A stretch of 14,114 nt of DNA from JAUXEH01 sp965602945. Lineage in GTDB: Bacteria; Acidobacteriota; Aminicenantia; Aminicenantales; Aminicenantaceae. The stretch lies in assembly GCA_965602945.1 (NCBI GenBank), contig CBFDBC010000079.1, forward strand, positions 1 to 14,114. Reading direction: 5' to 3'. This document shows, in pieces, positions 1-8,214 of the stretch; within the stretch, counting starts at the first letter, position 1, and the number at the start of each line of letters is the position of its first letter. The translations under genes were made by a program, and so were the position numbers. The notes below the pieces were generated by a model. It did not search any database and was not told where the DNA came from. It saw only the letters and a list, made by a program, of their open reading frames with translations.

Positions 1-763
1 TCTCGGCTTTGTTCCGGTACTTCTCTTCAAGATCTGGTCTGGCTATGAGTGGTGTATGTACCGAATAGAACGACAGGTATGCCAGAAAGGGAGGACCGTC
101 CCGGTTTTCTTCCATGAAGCGACAGGTCTCCTCTGCCAGCCGGTCCGGGAGGTGCTCGCCTTCCGGTCCGTCAGACAGCCGGGGATTGCCATAGGGAGAG
201 AAATACTTGTTCCCTCCGTAGGGGCCTCCGCGTTCCCAGCCGCCCCGGTTGACGTCGAAGCCCTGGTCCTCGGGGTAGAAACCCTCCCCTCCCAGGTGCC
301 ATTTGCCCGCGAAGAAAGTGGCGTACCCCGCCTCCCTCAGGGCCTCGGCCAGGGTCAGCTCCTCCAGAGGGAGGTGGTCGACATAGGGTGCCGGGAGGAG
401 GGGTTTGTTGCGTGTCCAGTGTTTCTGGACCGTTCCGGGCTGGGGAGCGCCGAAGTAGTCCGTGGTCTTGAGCCGGGCCGGGAACTTGCCGGTGAGGATG
501 CTGGCGCGCGTGGGGCTGCACACGGGGCAGGCGGCATAGGCATTCATGAAGCGAACCCCGGAGGCGCCCAGGCCGTCGATGCGTGGTGTATCATAGAACG
601 AGCTGCCATAGCACGAAAGGTCGCTCCAACCCAGGTCATCCACCAGGATGAAGACGAAATTCGGCGGGCCGGTCTGAGACTTACACCCCGTGAGACCCGC
701 TACCGCCAGAGCGATGAATGCCAGGAGCATGATCCGGCATATTGTGTTTTTTCTGTGCATCAT
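1..763 (-). CDS. Lipoprotein sulfatase (type I, formylglycine-dependent), C-terminus cut by window start
   Basis: This gene encodes a type I sulfatase that hydrolyses sulfate esters, probably on a glycan; 254 residues lie in the window and the reading frame runs off position 1. The chosen start (763-761) has a GGAG six bases upstream; ATGs at 775 and 760 are in frame alternatives. Residues 1-27 form a lipoprotein signal peptide with lipobox L-T-G-C (Cys27), so the enzyme should be lipid-anchored outside the inner membrane. Metal-binding Asp42-Asp43 follow (ILVDDLGWSD), then the sulfatase signature C-S-P-T-R at 82-86, whose Cys82 would be oxidised to formylglycine by a maturase not seen here, then GKWH at 153-156 and SVHTP near 234-238. 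The C-terminal half with the remaining metal ligands is missing. It lies 27 bases after the oxidoreductase gene and is probably co-transcribed with it. Family membership is certain; the substrate is unknown. Confidence 0.93.
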   Translation of the reverse strand, partial: MMHRKNTICRIMLLAFIALAVAGLTGCKSQTGPPNFVFILVDDLGWSDLSCYGSSFYDTPRIDGLGASGVRFMNAYAACPVCSPTRASILTGKFPARLKTTDYFGAPQPGTVQKHWTRNKPLLPAPYVDHLPLEELTLAEALREAGYATFFAGKWHLGGEGFYPEDQGFDVNRGGWERGGPYGGNKYFSPYGNPRLSDGPEGEHLPDRLAEETCRFMEENRDGPPFLAYLSFYSVHTPLIARPDLEEKYRNKAE

Positions 764-790
764 TTTCAGCTCCATGTCCGGCAAACCGGA

Positions 791-2152
791 TCACTCAGGC
801 AGGCTCCAGCCCTCGCGGTAGGTGCGGTGAACATACGTGTCCGCCTCAGGACAGTTCGGGAAACGCATTTCCTTTTCATCCCAGGTTAGCTTGGTTCGGG
901 TCCGGAGGGCCACGTTTCCCAGGAGGACGGTCTCGGTCAAGGGTCCGGCATAATCGAAATTGGAGTCCGCCGCCTCTCCGCCCTTACAGGCCCTGATCCA
1001 CTCTTCATAGTGGCCGATGGACCGGGGCAGGGTCTTGGGCGGCCGGGAGTAGGCCTGCATCCGCTCCTCTGGCAGGATGCGGAGCCCGTTGGCCCCATGG
1101 GACCCGCACAGGATCTTGCCCTTGGTTCCCACGTAGAGGGCCCCGCCGTAGGTGTCTCCCATCTGGCGGTCGTCGGGCAGCTCCATCGGGCGAGCGGGCA
1201 TGAGTCCTCCGTCATACCACGTCAGGGTTAGTGCAGGAAATCCCTCCCGGGGCGGAAACTTGTAGGTGACGATGGAAGCCCTGGGATAGGTCTCCGTGTT
1301 CCGGGGTTTGTCCCAAGTCATCTTGTCCGGCACGAACTCGGAGAAGCTGGACTCCACACTCGTGGGCGCGCCCAGTTTGAGGGCCCAGACGATATGGTCG
1401 AAGATGTGGCACCCCATATCCCCCAGTCCTCCAGTCCCGAAATCCCACCAACCCCGCCATTTCTGCGGGACATATGCCGGATGATACGGGCGGTACGGGG
1501 CCGGACCCAGCCAGAGATCCCAGTTCAGAGTGTCTGGTACGGGAGGTGTCTCTACCGGCCTGCCGATGCCCTGAGGCCATACCGGATGGGGAGTCCAGGC
1601 ATGGACCTCCCCGACCTCGCCGATGGCCCCGTCCTGGATCCACTCGCGCAGGAGCCGGATGCTCTCCATGGCGTGCCCCTGGTTTCCCATCTGTGTCGCC
1701 ACGCCTGTGCTCCGCGCGGCTTCGGTCAGGAGGCGGGCCTCATACAGGGTGTGGGTGAGCGGTTTCTCACAGAACACGTGTTTGCCCAGGTGGATGGCGG
1801 TCAATGCCGCGACCGCGTGGACATGATCTGGGGTGGCGACCACCACGGCATCGATGTCCTTCTGTTTGTCCAGCATGACCCGGAAGTCCTCGTATCGTTT
1901 CGCCTGGGGGAATTTCTTCACGGTGCGTGCGGCCCTTTCCCAGTCCACATCACACAACGCCACGATGTTTTCCTTCTCCATCCGGGAGATGTCACCTCCT
2001 CCCTGTCCCCCTACTCCGATGCCCGCAATATTGAGCCTGTCGCTGGGCGCCTGATAGCCTCTGCCGCCCAGGACATGCCGGGGCACCACCAGCAGCCCCG
2101 AAAACGCCATTGCGGATTTACTTAAAAAATCCCTTCGATCCATAGAGCTCAT
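791..2152 (-). CDS. Tat-exported Gfo/Idh/MocA family oxidoreductase
   Basis: This is a 453-residue NAD(P)-dependent sugar or cyclitol dehydrogenase-like protein. The start at 2152 is set by GGAGG eight bases upstream and by the twin-arginine motif right after it (D-R-R-D-F-L at 5-10, then a hydrophobic stretch to about residue 28). Export in folded form, with cofactor bound, is therefore expected. The mature part begins with a Rossmann fold (LNIAGIGVGGQGGG, residues 40-53), an acidic strand end (LCDVD, 66-70), VVVATPDHVH (103-112) and the family hallmark E-K-P at 129-131. The C-terminal half has WWDFGTGGLGDMGCHIFDH, typical of the bacterial Gfo/Idh/MocA C-terminal domain found in glycan-degrading loci. 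The frame stays open upstream to about 2422, but that would run through the divergent promoters and into the opposite gene, so I reject it. It probably leads an operon with the sulfatase at 1-763. The exact substrate cannot be read from sequence. Confidence 0.93.
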   Translation of the reverse strand: MSSMDRRDFLSKSAMAFSGLLVVPRHVLGGRGYQAPSDRLNIAGIGVGGQGGGDISRMEKENIVALCDVDWERAARTVKKFPQAKRYEDFRVMLDKQKDIDAVVVATPDHVHAVAALTAIHLGKHVFCEKPLTHTLYEARLLTEAARSTGVATQMGNQGHAMESIRLLREWIQDGAIGEVGEVHAWTPHPVWPQGIGRPVETPPVPDTLNWDLWLGPAPYRPYHPAYVPQKWRGWWDFGTGGLGDMGCHIFDHIVWALKLGAPTSVESSFSEFVPDKMTWDKPRNTETYPRASIVTYKFPPREGFPALTLTWYDGGLMPARPMELPDDRQMGDTYGGALYVGTKGKILCGSHGANGLRILPEERMQAYSRPPKTLPRSIGHYEEWIRACKGGEAADSNFDYAGPLTETVLLGNVALRTRTKLTWDEKEMRFPNCPEADTYVHRTYREGWSLPE

Positions 2153-2212
2153 GGTGATTTCCTCCCTGATGCAGGCTGTTCTCTCGATTTGAATGCCACA
2201 TGCGGTATCTCG

Positions 2213-2218
2213 ATTATA
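2213..2218 (-). promoter_or_regulatory. Leftward promoter -10 element for the oxidoreductase-sulfatase operon
   Basis: Read on the minus strand this is a perfect TATAAT. The best -35 candidate is TTGGGG with a 19-base spacer, which is weak, so an activator or an alternative context may be needed. The predicted transcript starts near 2206 and has a leader of about 54 bases before the ATG at 2152. Confidence 0.5.
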
Positions 2219-2246
2219 CATATTTCCCCCCCACATGTCCCCAAGA

Positions 2247-2275
2247 TTGACGCGAACAAATGTCTCTGCTATCCT
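2247..2275 (+). promoter_or_regulatory. Rightward sigma70-type promoter for the DUF5916 gene
   Basis: TTGACG (2247-2252) and TATCCT (2270-2275) are separated by exactly 17 bases. Transcription would begin near 2282, leaving a leader of about 43 bases before the ATG at 2325. The promoter lies back to back with the leftward one; the two -10 elements are about 50 bases apart, so one regulator could control both directions. Confidence 0.6.
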
Positions 2276-2324
2276 GCGGGATAAAACACACGAAGCTGGA
2301 ACACATAAACAACCGGGATGTAGG

Positions 2325-4613
2325 ATGAAAAAGAGGCTGTTTTTCGCAGGTACTTTGGTCGTGGTGCTTATAGCCTCCGCATCGTTTGCGTTGGGCAAGA
2401 GCCTCTCCCCTAACGGCAGCACATCCGAGCCTCAGGACAAGAGGACTGTCCCGATCCTCGTGCCGCACCTGAGCGGCCCCATAACCCTGGACGGCGCGAG
2501 CGATGAGCCTGCGTGGCAGGCAGTCACGCCATTCGTCATGGTCCAGCACTCCCCCAATTTCGGCAGCCCTCCCACCGAGAGGACCGAGGTCCTGGTCGGA
2601 TTCGATGACGAGTTCCTATATGTCGCCGCACGTCTCTTCGACCGTGAAGCGGACAAGATCCAGGCCTACACGAAGAAAAGAGACACCATGAGCCCCAGTA
2701 ACGACTGGTTCGGCATCCTCTTCGACACCTTCAACGACAAGGAGAACGGTCTGGGCTTTTTCACCACGCCGGCCGGACTGCGCTGGGACGGTTCCGTCTA
2801 CAACGACGGCCAGCCTACCAATCCGGTCACTCAGGAGCCCCCGATCAACCTGAGCTGGAACACGTTCTGGGACGTGGAAATCGAATGGAACGACCATGGG
2901 TGGTTCGTGGAGATGCGTATCCCCCTGTCAAGCCTCCGCTTCCAGGACAGAGGAGGAGAGGTGGTCATGGGGATCGTAGCCTGGAGGTTCATCCCCCGCA
3001 AGAACGAGATGTTCGTATTCCCCGCCATCCCTCCGGACTGGGGCGACTGGAGCACCTGGAAGCCCTCCCAGGCCCAGGACGTCGTACTGAAGGGAGTGCA
3101 GAGCCGGAGGCCGCTGTACATCACGCCCTATGTGCTGGGCGGTTACGGCCTCAGCAACGAGTTGAATGACGAGGAGACCGAGTACATCCGTGAAGAGGAT
3201 CCCGTGACGGAGATCGGCCTGGACGTGAAATATGGCCTGACCTCCAACCTGACCCTGGACCTCACGCTGAACACGGACTTTGCCCAGGTGGAGGCGGACG
3301 ATCAGCAAATCAATCTGACACGTTTCTCCCTCTTTTTCCCGGAAAAACGCCTGTTCTTCCAGGAACGGTCGAGCACCTTCGAGTTCAACTTCGGGGGTCC
3401 GAACCGACTGTTCTACAGCCGGCGCATCGGGCTCTATGAAGGCGATATCATCCCCATCTACGGTGGTGTCCGCCTCGTCGGGCGTGTGGGCTCCTGGGAC
3501 CTGGGTTTTCTGAACATGCAGACCGCCGCGGTGGACGAGCTCGCACTCCCCTCAGAAAACTTCGGCGTGCTCAGGCTGCGCAGGAGGGTTTTCAACCGCA
3601 ACTCCTATGTAGGCGGCATGCTGACCTCCCGGATCGGACGGGACGGGACCTACAACGTGGCCTACGGGCTGGACGGGATCATCCGGATGTTCGGGCAGGA
3701 CTATCTCACGGTGAACTGGGCCCAGACGTTCCAGGACGACAAGGCCAACCGCTTCGACTCCCTGGATCCGGCCAAGATCCGGATCTCCTGGGAGCGGCGG
3801 ACCGTCAACGGCCCGGCCTATGACTTCAGCTATTCCCGGGCAGGGGTGGATTATGAGCCGGGTGCGGGTTTCGAGGCGCGTGAGGACTACACCCGCTTCG
3901 GGAACCGTGTCCTGTACGGCTGGCTCCCCGGCGAGCGGTCCTTCCTGCAGCGGCACCAGGTGTTCCTGGACGGATCTCTTACGCTGAGCAACGTCGACAA
4001 CGAGGTGGAATCCGCGGAGATCGGCCCGGGCTGGACCGGAGCCGCAAAATCGGGTTTCGGGGGCTCCCTGCAGCCCAAGTACTACGAGGAATATCTCTCA
4101 GAAGCCTTCGAGCTCCCCAAGAACGTGGAGGTTCCTATCGGCCGCTATTCCTTTGTCGGTGTCGAAGGGACATTCAACTCACCCATGGGGAGGACATTGG
4201 CTTTCGTGGCCATGGTCCAGGCGGGAGGTTTCTATGACGGCCACCGTGTGAGCCTGGGAGTGATGCCGATCTGGAACCTGAACTCTACCTGGCAGTTCGA
4301 GGGATTCTATCAGTACAACCGCGTGGAATTCCCGGAACGGGACCAGGGATTCACGGCCCATCTGGCCCGGCTTCGTGTGCTGGCCACCATTTCGACGAAG
4401 GTCACGGCCAGCGCCTTTGTGCAGTACAATGGCGCCTCGGATGTCATGATCACCAACGTGAGGTTCCGCTACAACCCGCGTGAAGGGAACGATCTCTATC
4501 TGGTCTACAACGACGGAATCAACACCAACCGCTACCGGGAGATCCCCAACCTTCCCTACACGGAGAGCCGCACCCTCCTGATCAAATACTCCTACACCTT
4601 CAATGTAAAATAA
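2325..4613 (+). CDS. DUF5916 outer-membrane-type protein with N-terminal CBM9-like domain
   Basis: The protein has 762 residues. I chose the ATG at 2325 because it starts a clear signal peptide (MKKRLFFAG, hydrophobic core, likely cleavage after Ala22) and because the promoter lies downstream of the longer ORF's first codon. Residues of about 43-240 resemble the carbohydrate-binding module 9-like domain of these proteins (LDGASDEPAW, then EVLVGFDDEFLYVAAR, NDWFGILFDTF, and WFVEMRIPLSSLRF). From about 240 to the end the sequence shows alternating beta-strand patterns with FFPEKRLFFQE and LFYSRRIG, hallmarks of DUF5916 and predicted to form an outer-membrane beta-barrel. The last residues (YSYTFNVK) are strand-like but lack a terminal Phe. 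The family's function is unsettled; here it is followed 13 bases later by a sulfatase, which suggests a role in binding or passing a glycan or its products. The family call is firm and the role is inference. Confidence 0.88.
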   Translation: MKKRLFFAGTLVVVLIASASFALGKSLSPNGSTSEPQDKRTVPILVPHLSGPITLDGASDEPAWQAVTPFVMVQHSPNFGSPPTERTEVLVGFDDEFLYVAARLFDREADKIQAYTKKRDTMSPSNDWFGILFDTFNDKENGLGFFTTPAGLRWDGSVYNDGQPTNPVTQEPPINLSWNTFWDVEIEWNDHGWFVEMRIPLSSLRFQDRGGEVVMGIVAWRFIPRKNEMFVFPAIPPDWGDWSTWKPSQAQDVVLKGVQSRRPLYITPYVLGGYGLSNELNDEETEYIREEDPVTEIGLDVKYGLTSNLTLDLTLNTDFAQVEADDQQINLTRFSLFFPEKRLFFQERSSTFEFNFGGPNRLFYSRRIGLYEGDIIPIYGGVRLVGRVGSWDLGFLNMQTAAVDELALPSENFGVLRLRRRVFNRNSYVGGMLTSRIGRDGTYNVAYGLDGIIRMFGQDYLTVNWAQTFQDDKANRFDSLDPAKIRISWERRTVNGPAYDFSYSRAGVDYEPGAGFEAREDYTRFGNRVLYGWLPGERSFLQRHQVFLDGSLTLSNVDNEVESAEIGPGWTGAAKSGFGGSLQPKYYEEYLSEAFELPKNVEVPIGRYSFVGVEGTFNSPMGRTLAFVAMVQAGGFYDGHRVSLGVMPIWNLNSTWQFEGFYQYNRVEFPERDQGFTAHLARLRVLATISTKVTASAFVQYNGASDVMITNVRFRYNPREGNDLYLVYNDGINTNRYREIPNLPYTESRTLLIKYSYTFNVK

Positions 4614-4626
4614 GGCTCGACACCGT

Positions 4627-6213
4627 ATGGACGGCATCATGAAAGATAGATCGATCAGAGACCTGTCGAGAGAGATACGGAAAGGATCCCTGGCAGCCGG
4701 ATTGGCTGTTCTTGCAGTGTTGTCGGCCTGGGCCTGCAGGCCATCGCATGATACGGGCTCCCCCACCCCTAATATCCTGTTCATCATGTCCGACGATCAC
4801 TCCTCCCAGGCCTGGGGCCTCTACGGATCACACCTGGATGCCGTGGCTCCCACGCCCCACATCCGCCGCCTGGCCGAAGAGGGCTGCCTGCTGCTCAACT
4901 GTTTCTGCACCAATTCCATCTGTGTCCCCAGCCGGGCCAGCATCCTGACGGGTCAGTACAGCCACCGCAACGGCGTGTACACCCTTTCCGAGGCCCTGGA
5001 TCCGGCGGCTGAGAATGTCGCCAAACAGCTTCAACAAGCCGGATACCAGACGGCTGTGATCGGCAAATGGCACCTGAAGAGCCGGCCCGCCGGTTTCGAT
5101 CACTACAACGTGCTCCCGGGTCAGGGTCGCTACCAGGACCCCGTGTTGAGATCTGCCGAAAACTGGGCCCCCGGCACGGAGTACAGCGGTTTTTCCACCG
5201 ATGTCATAACAGACCTGAGCCTGGATTGGCTGGAAAACCGGGACAAGACAAGGCCTTTTTTCCTGATGTGTCATTTCAAGGCCACGCACGAGCCCTTCGC
5301 CTATGCCCCCCGGTTCGCGGATCTGTTCGAGGGCGAGGAGCTGCCCGAACCGGGAAACCTCTACGAATCCGGCCCCGGTCCTTCAGGGCGGAGCTTTCCC
5401 GGTCAGGTACTCGAAATCCTGGGCCTGCGCTACACACGGGATTCCGGCGGCCGCTATCCGGGTGCCCCTTTCGACGTAAACGGCCTGGACTCCCGGGCCG
5501 CCCGTGGGAAGATCTATCAGAAATTCATCAAGGATTATCTGCGGGGAGTGGCTGGGATAGATGAAAACATCGGCCGTTTGCTGATCCATCTGGACCGGGC
5601 TGGGCTGACACACGACACCGTCCTGATCTACACCTCGGATCAGGGCTATTTTTTGGGAGAACACGGCTTCTTCGACAAGCGTATCATGTACGAGGAGCCG
5701 CTGCGTATGCCGTTTGTCATCCGCTATCCTCGAGAGATAGAGCCGTGCAGTCAGCTCGGAAATATCATCCTCAACACGGATTTCGCACCGCTGTTCCTCG
5801 ACTATGCCGGGCTGCAGGTTCCGGACCGGATGCAGGGCAACAGCTTCAGATCGAACCTCCAGGGCAAAACGCCCATCACCTGGCGCAGATCCATGTATTA
5901 CCGTTACTGGCTCCACCAGGTCCAGCGTCCCGCCCACTTCGGTATCAGAACGGATCGCTACAAGCTCATCTTTTTCTACGGTGACCCGCTGGACATGGAA
6001 GGGGCCCACGCGGAAGCCACGCCTCCGGGCTGGGAATTCTACGACCTGGTTTCCGATCCCGCGGAAGAACACAACGCCTACGACGACCCGGGATACAGGG
6101 ACATCATCCGGGAGTTGAAGGACAGATTGAAGGAAATCCGGTCGGAGCTGGGTGACACAGACGAGAATACTCCCCGGATGCGTGAGATACTGGCCGAAAA
6201 CTGGAACGATTGA
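4627..6213 (+). CDS. Sulfatase (type I; resembles N-acetylglucosamine-6-sulfatase-like S1 subfamily)
   Basis: This 528-residue protein is a complete sulfatase. A hydrophobic N-terminal stretch (about 22-36) ends at Cys37 (A-W-A-C), a poor but possible lipobox; otherwise it acts as a signal anchor. Metal-binding Asp56-Asp57 lie in ILFIMSDDHS. The signature is C-V-P-S-R (99-103), with Cys99 the formylglycine precursor. GKWH lies at 146-149, and the later metal and substrate segment is D338-Q339-G340 followed by GEHGFFDKR. The C-terminus (FGIRTDRYKLIFFYGDP, then WEFYDLVSDPAEE) resembles GlcNAc-6-O-sulfatase-like enzymes, but that is only pattern memory. The subtype differs from the first sulfatase (CSPTR), so the two probably remove different sulfates. 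The start is uncertain: ATG 4627 has a weak AGG 11 bases upstream, and ATG 4639 is in frame. It lies 13 bases after the DUF5916 gene, which implies co-transcription. Confidence 0.93.
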   Translation: MDGIMKDRSIRDLSREIRKGSLAAGLAVLAVLSAWACRPSHDTGSPTPNILFIMSDDHSSQAWGLYGSHLDAVAPTPHIRRLAEEGCLLLNCFCTNSICVPSRASILTGQYSHRNGVYTLSEALDPAAENVAKQLQQAGYQTAVIGKWHLKSRPAGFDHYNVLPGQGRYQDPVLRSAENWAPGTEYSGFSTDVITDLSLDWLENRDKTRPFFLMCHFKATHEPFAYAPRFADLFEGEELPEPGNLYESGPGPSGRSFPGQVLEILGLRYTRDSGGRYPGAPFDVNGLDSRAARGKIYQKFIKDYLRGVAGIDENIGRLLIHLDRAGLTHDTVLIYTSDQGYFLGEHGFFDKRIMYEEPLRMPFVIRYPREIEPCSQLGNIILNTDFAPLFLDYAGLQVPDRMQGNSFRSNLQGKTPITWRRSMYYRYWLHQVQRPAHFGIRTDRYKLIFFYGDPLDMEGAHAEATPPGWEFYDLVSDPAEEHNAYDDPGYRDIIRELKDRLKEIRSELGDTDENTPRMREILAENWND

Positions 6214-6285
6214 TACATTTTTTTGGACATCTCTCACCAAAACCAAGCCCTCACTTCGACTAAATCCATGGTAAAGGATAAATCC

Positions 6286-8112
6286 ATGCGCTGTCCCCGA
6301 TGTCTTATGGAAAACAAGCGTTCTACGAACGTCTGTGTGAAATGCGGCGGCCCCCTCAGGGCATCCAAGCCTTCTTCAAGGATTAAGATCCCCTGGTACG
6401 GATATCTGGTGGCCATCATGGCCCTGACAGCCGTGGCCTATTTCGTTCTTTTTAAAGGCTCCGACGGATCCAATAAGATTCCGGAAACATCCGGGATCCG
6501 GGAGGCAGCCGAAGCGGGGAAGGCGGCCGTGCTTCCGGAGGACCAGCCGCCTGCACGCTTCTCTTACGGCCGGGTCATCATCCGCACCCGTATGGGTGAG
6601 GAGGTCATTCACGTTGAGTGCGCTGTTCTAGACGGATCCTGGATCGCCCTGCCCACCTGGGCCGTGATAGGGGGAGATGCCTGGAGCTTTCAGAGCACCG
6701 GCATCGAAGATATCCGGATCCAGCAGGGGTCCTGGCTGCAGGGCGCGCCTCTGGGGATCTGGAAGCTCTCCGAACCAATCCCCGGGAGCCACCCGCCGCT
6801 CTCGTCCTGGGATCAAGCTGCTGCGCTGTATTGGCAGGCGCTCGCTCCCGGGTCACCGGTGAACAGGATAGAACTGGAGTCGCGCCCCCAACCCTTCGGG
6901 GCCTACGCCCGCCTGCCGATACCCGGGGACCTCATGCGGCCGGGGATCTTTCTACAGGAGGGTCGAGTCGTGGGGTGGACTTTCGGCCAGGGCTGGGATT
7001 ACGGTTTCTTATGGACCGGATCGGATACGTCCGGGCTGGAGCCGAACATCCGCGTAGGAGACCTGGCGAGTGTGGCCTTTTCCGATTCTCAGGAAAGCCG
7101 GTTCGTCAGAGCCCTGGGAATGCGCGACGGATCTGAGAGCCTGCGTGCGCTGGAAATGCTGGCAGAGGGAATACAGCTTTTTCCCAAACTCGCTGCGGAG
7201 GACAAGCCTCCTCAGATGAGGCTTCCGTCTGCAAACAGTCGGCTCCTCAGCCTGGGGAAAAGACTCCTCCAGACGGAACAGGTCCAGGAAGTGGCCGCCG
7301 TTCTGGAAAGCCGGGTCATCAGTGCCTCCGGGGATCCTGAGCTGCTGAAGATAGCGACACAGGCTCATCTGGCCGCCTACGACTACAGGCGGGCCCTTCG
7401 GTTCTTCGAGGGGCTGAAGGACACGATCAGCATCCGAACCGAGGGAAGCAAGCCTTCACTGGATGCATTCCAGCTCAAGCTTTACAAAGACTGGATCCAG
7501 GGCGATATGGAAAAGGAACTCATCTCAAGAGGTTGGGAAGCCTTTGAGGCCGGACGACGGGCCTTCCCGGATGATGTGGAGCTTCACCTGCTGGGCGTGG
7601 AACTGGCTATCAAGGGCAAGGAATGGGGCCGGGCCGAGGATCTCATCAAGATGCGAAGCTTTCCGGCTGATTATAAAACTCAAGCCAGCAACCTCGAGGT
7701 GATCATCCTGGAGCGCCGGGCCGAGGAAAACAAGGTGATTGTCAGGTTCGCTGCGGGAGCCGACGTGATCCCCATCGATATCCTCCTCAACAACCGGGTC
7801 GTACAGAGATTCATGGTCGACACCGGTGCAAACGTCGTCACCATACCTTCAGAGATCGTAGAGTCACTGGGCATACGGATCGATGACAACACACCCGTGC
7901 ACCGTGTGTCGACGGTATCCGGATACATGCTGGCATACGAAGTGTCCATCAACCAGATGGAGATCAAGGGCCAGCGTGTACACAACATTCAGGCCCTGGT
8001 CATCGACATGCCGGGACAGCCAGGCGTCGGCTTGCTGGGACAGAGCTTCCTCAAACACTTCGAGGTGGAGATCGACGGGAAAAAAGGCATCCTCCGCCTG
8101 GAAAAAAGATAG
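6286..8112 (+). CDS. Multidomain membrane protein: zinc ribbon, TM helix, inactive trypsin-like region, helical repeats, retropepsin-like aspartic protease
   Basis: The protein has 608 residues. The start at 6286 has AAAGGA seven bases upstream; in-frame ATGs at 6268 and a TTG at 6223 lack a ribosome binding site. Cys3, Cys6, Cys17 and Cys20 form a short zinc ribbon. One transmembrane helix spans about 37-56, with positive residues before it, so the ribbon should be cytoplasmic and the rest periplasmic. Residues of about 85-250 have the strand rhythm of a trypsin-like fold, but the place of the catalytic His reads ALPTWAV and the GDSGGP loop reads GDLMRPGIF before EGRVVGW, so no triad is visible. 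About 280-480 looks helical and TPR-like. The end is a retropepsin-type domain with active D512-T-G-A in FMVDTGANVVTIP and G582-L-L-G-QSFL, as in single-domain dimeric aspartic proteases. The function is unknown; a regulatory or housekeeping protease at the envelope is a guess. It follows the sulfatase by 72 bases and may be part of that transcript. Confidence 0.85.
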   Translation: MRCPRCLMENKRSTNVCVKCGGPLRASKPSSRIKIPWYGYLVAIMALTAVAYFVLFKGSDGSNKIPETSGIREAAEAGKAAVLPEDQPPARFSYGRVIIRTRMGEEVIHVECAVLDGSWIALPTWAVIGGDAWSFQSTGIEDIRIQQGSWLQGAPLGIWKLSEPIPGSHPPLSSWDQAAALYWQALAPGSPVNRIELESRPQPFGAYARLPIPGDLMRPGIFLQEGRVVGWTFGQGWDYGFLWTGSDTSGLEPNIRVGDLASVAFSDSQESRFVRALGMRDGSESLRALEMLAEGIQLFPKLAAEDKPPQMRLPSANSRLLSLGKRLLQTEQVQEVAAVLESRVISASGDPELLKIATQAHLAAYDYRRALRFFEGLKDTISIRTEGSKPSLDAFQLKLYKDWIQGDMEKELISRGWEAFEAGRRAFPDDVELHLLGVELAIKGKEWGRAEDLIKMRSFPADYKTQASNLEVIILERRAEENKVIVRFAAGADVIPIDILLNNRVVQRFMVDTGANVVTIPSEIVESLGIRIDDNTPVHRVSTVSGYMLAYEVSINQMEIKGQRVHNIQALVIDMPGQPGVGLLGQSFLKHFEVEIDGKKGILRLEKR

Positions 8113-8214
8113 CCAGAGCCTCATATTCCACTGCTCCCCTGATTAATCCTTATCCGGAGTGGTTCATACAGAGATAGTCTATCGTATGGAAGGTAAGCAG
8201 CCTTACAAAAACAC

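Noticed and set aside
56..889. Rightward open frame of 277 codons at the window start
   Set aside because: It is antisense to the sulfatase with CSPTR and GKWH motifs and to the end of the oxidoreductase; its translation shows no family features.
2193..2324. Longer start for the DUF5916 gene at 2193
   Set aside because: The signal peptide begins at 2325 and the promoter at 2247-2275 lies inside the supposed extension.
2153..2422. N-terminal extension of the oxidoreductase by 90 residues
   Set aside because: It would cross both promoters and overlap the start of the divergent gene, and it would bury the Tat motif in the middle of the protein. The ATG at 2152 has a good ribosome binding site.
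6205..6225. Intrinsic terminator after the second sulfatase (run of T at about 6218-6224)
   Set aside because: A T-run is present but I find no stable stem just before it.
8133..8162. Terminator hairpin after the aspartic protease gene (CCACT...AGTGG)
   Set aside because: The arms are five bases with a loop of about 20 and no T-run follows.
8113..8214. SAH or SAM riboswitch upstream of the ahcY operon
   Set aside because: The promoter leaves essentially no leader, so there is no room for an aptamer, and I see no pseudoknot-like pairing in the upstream gap.
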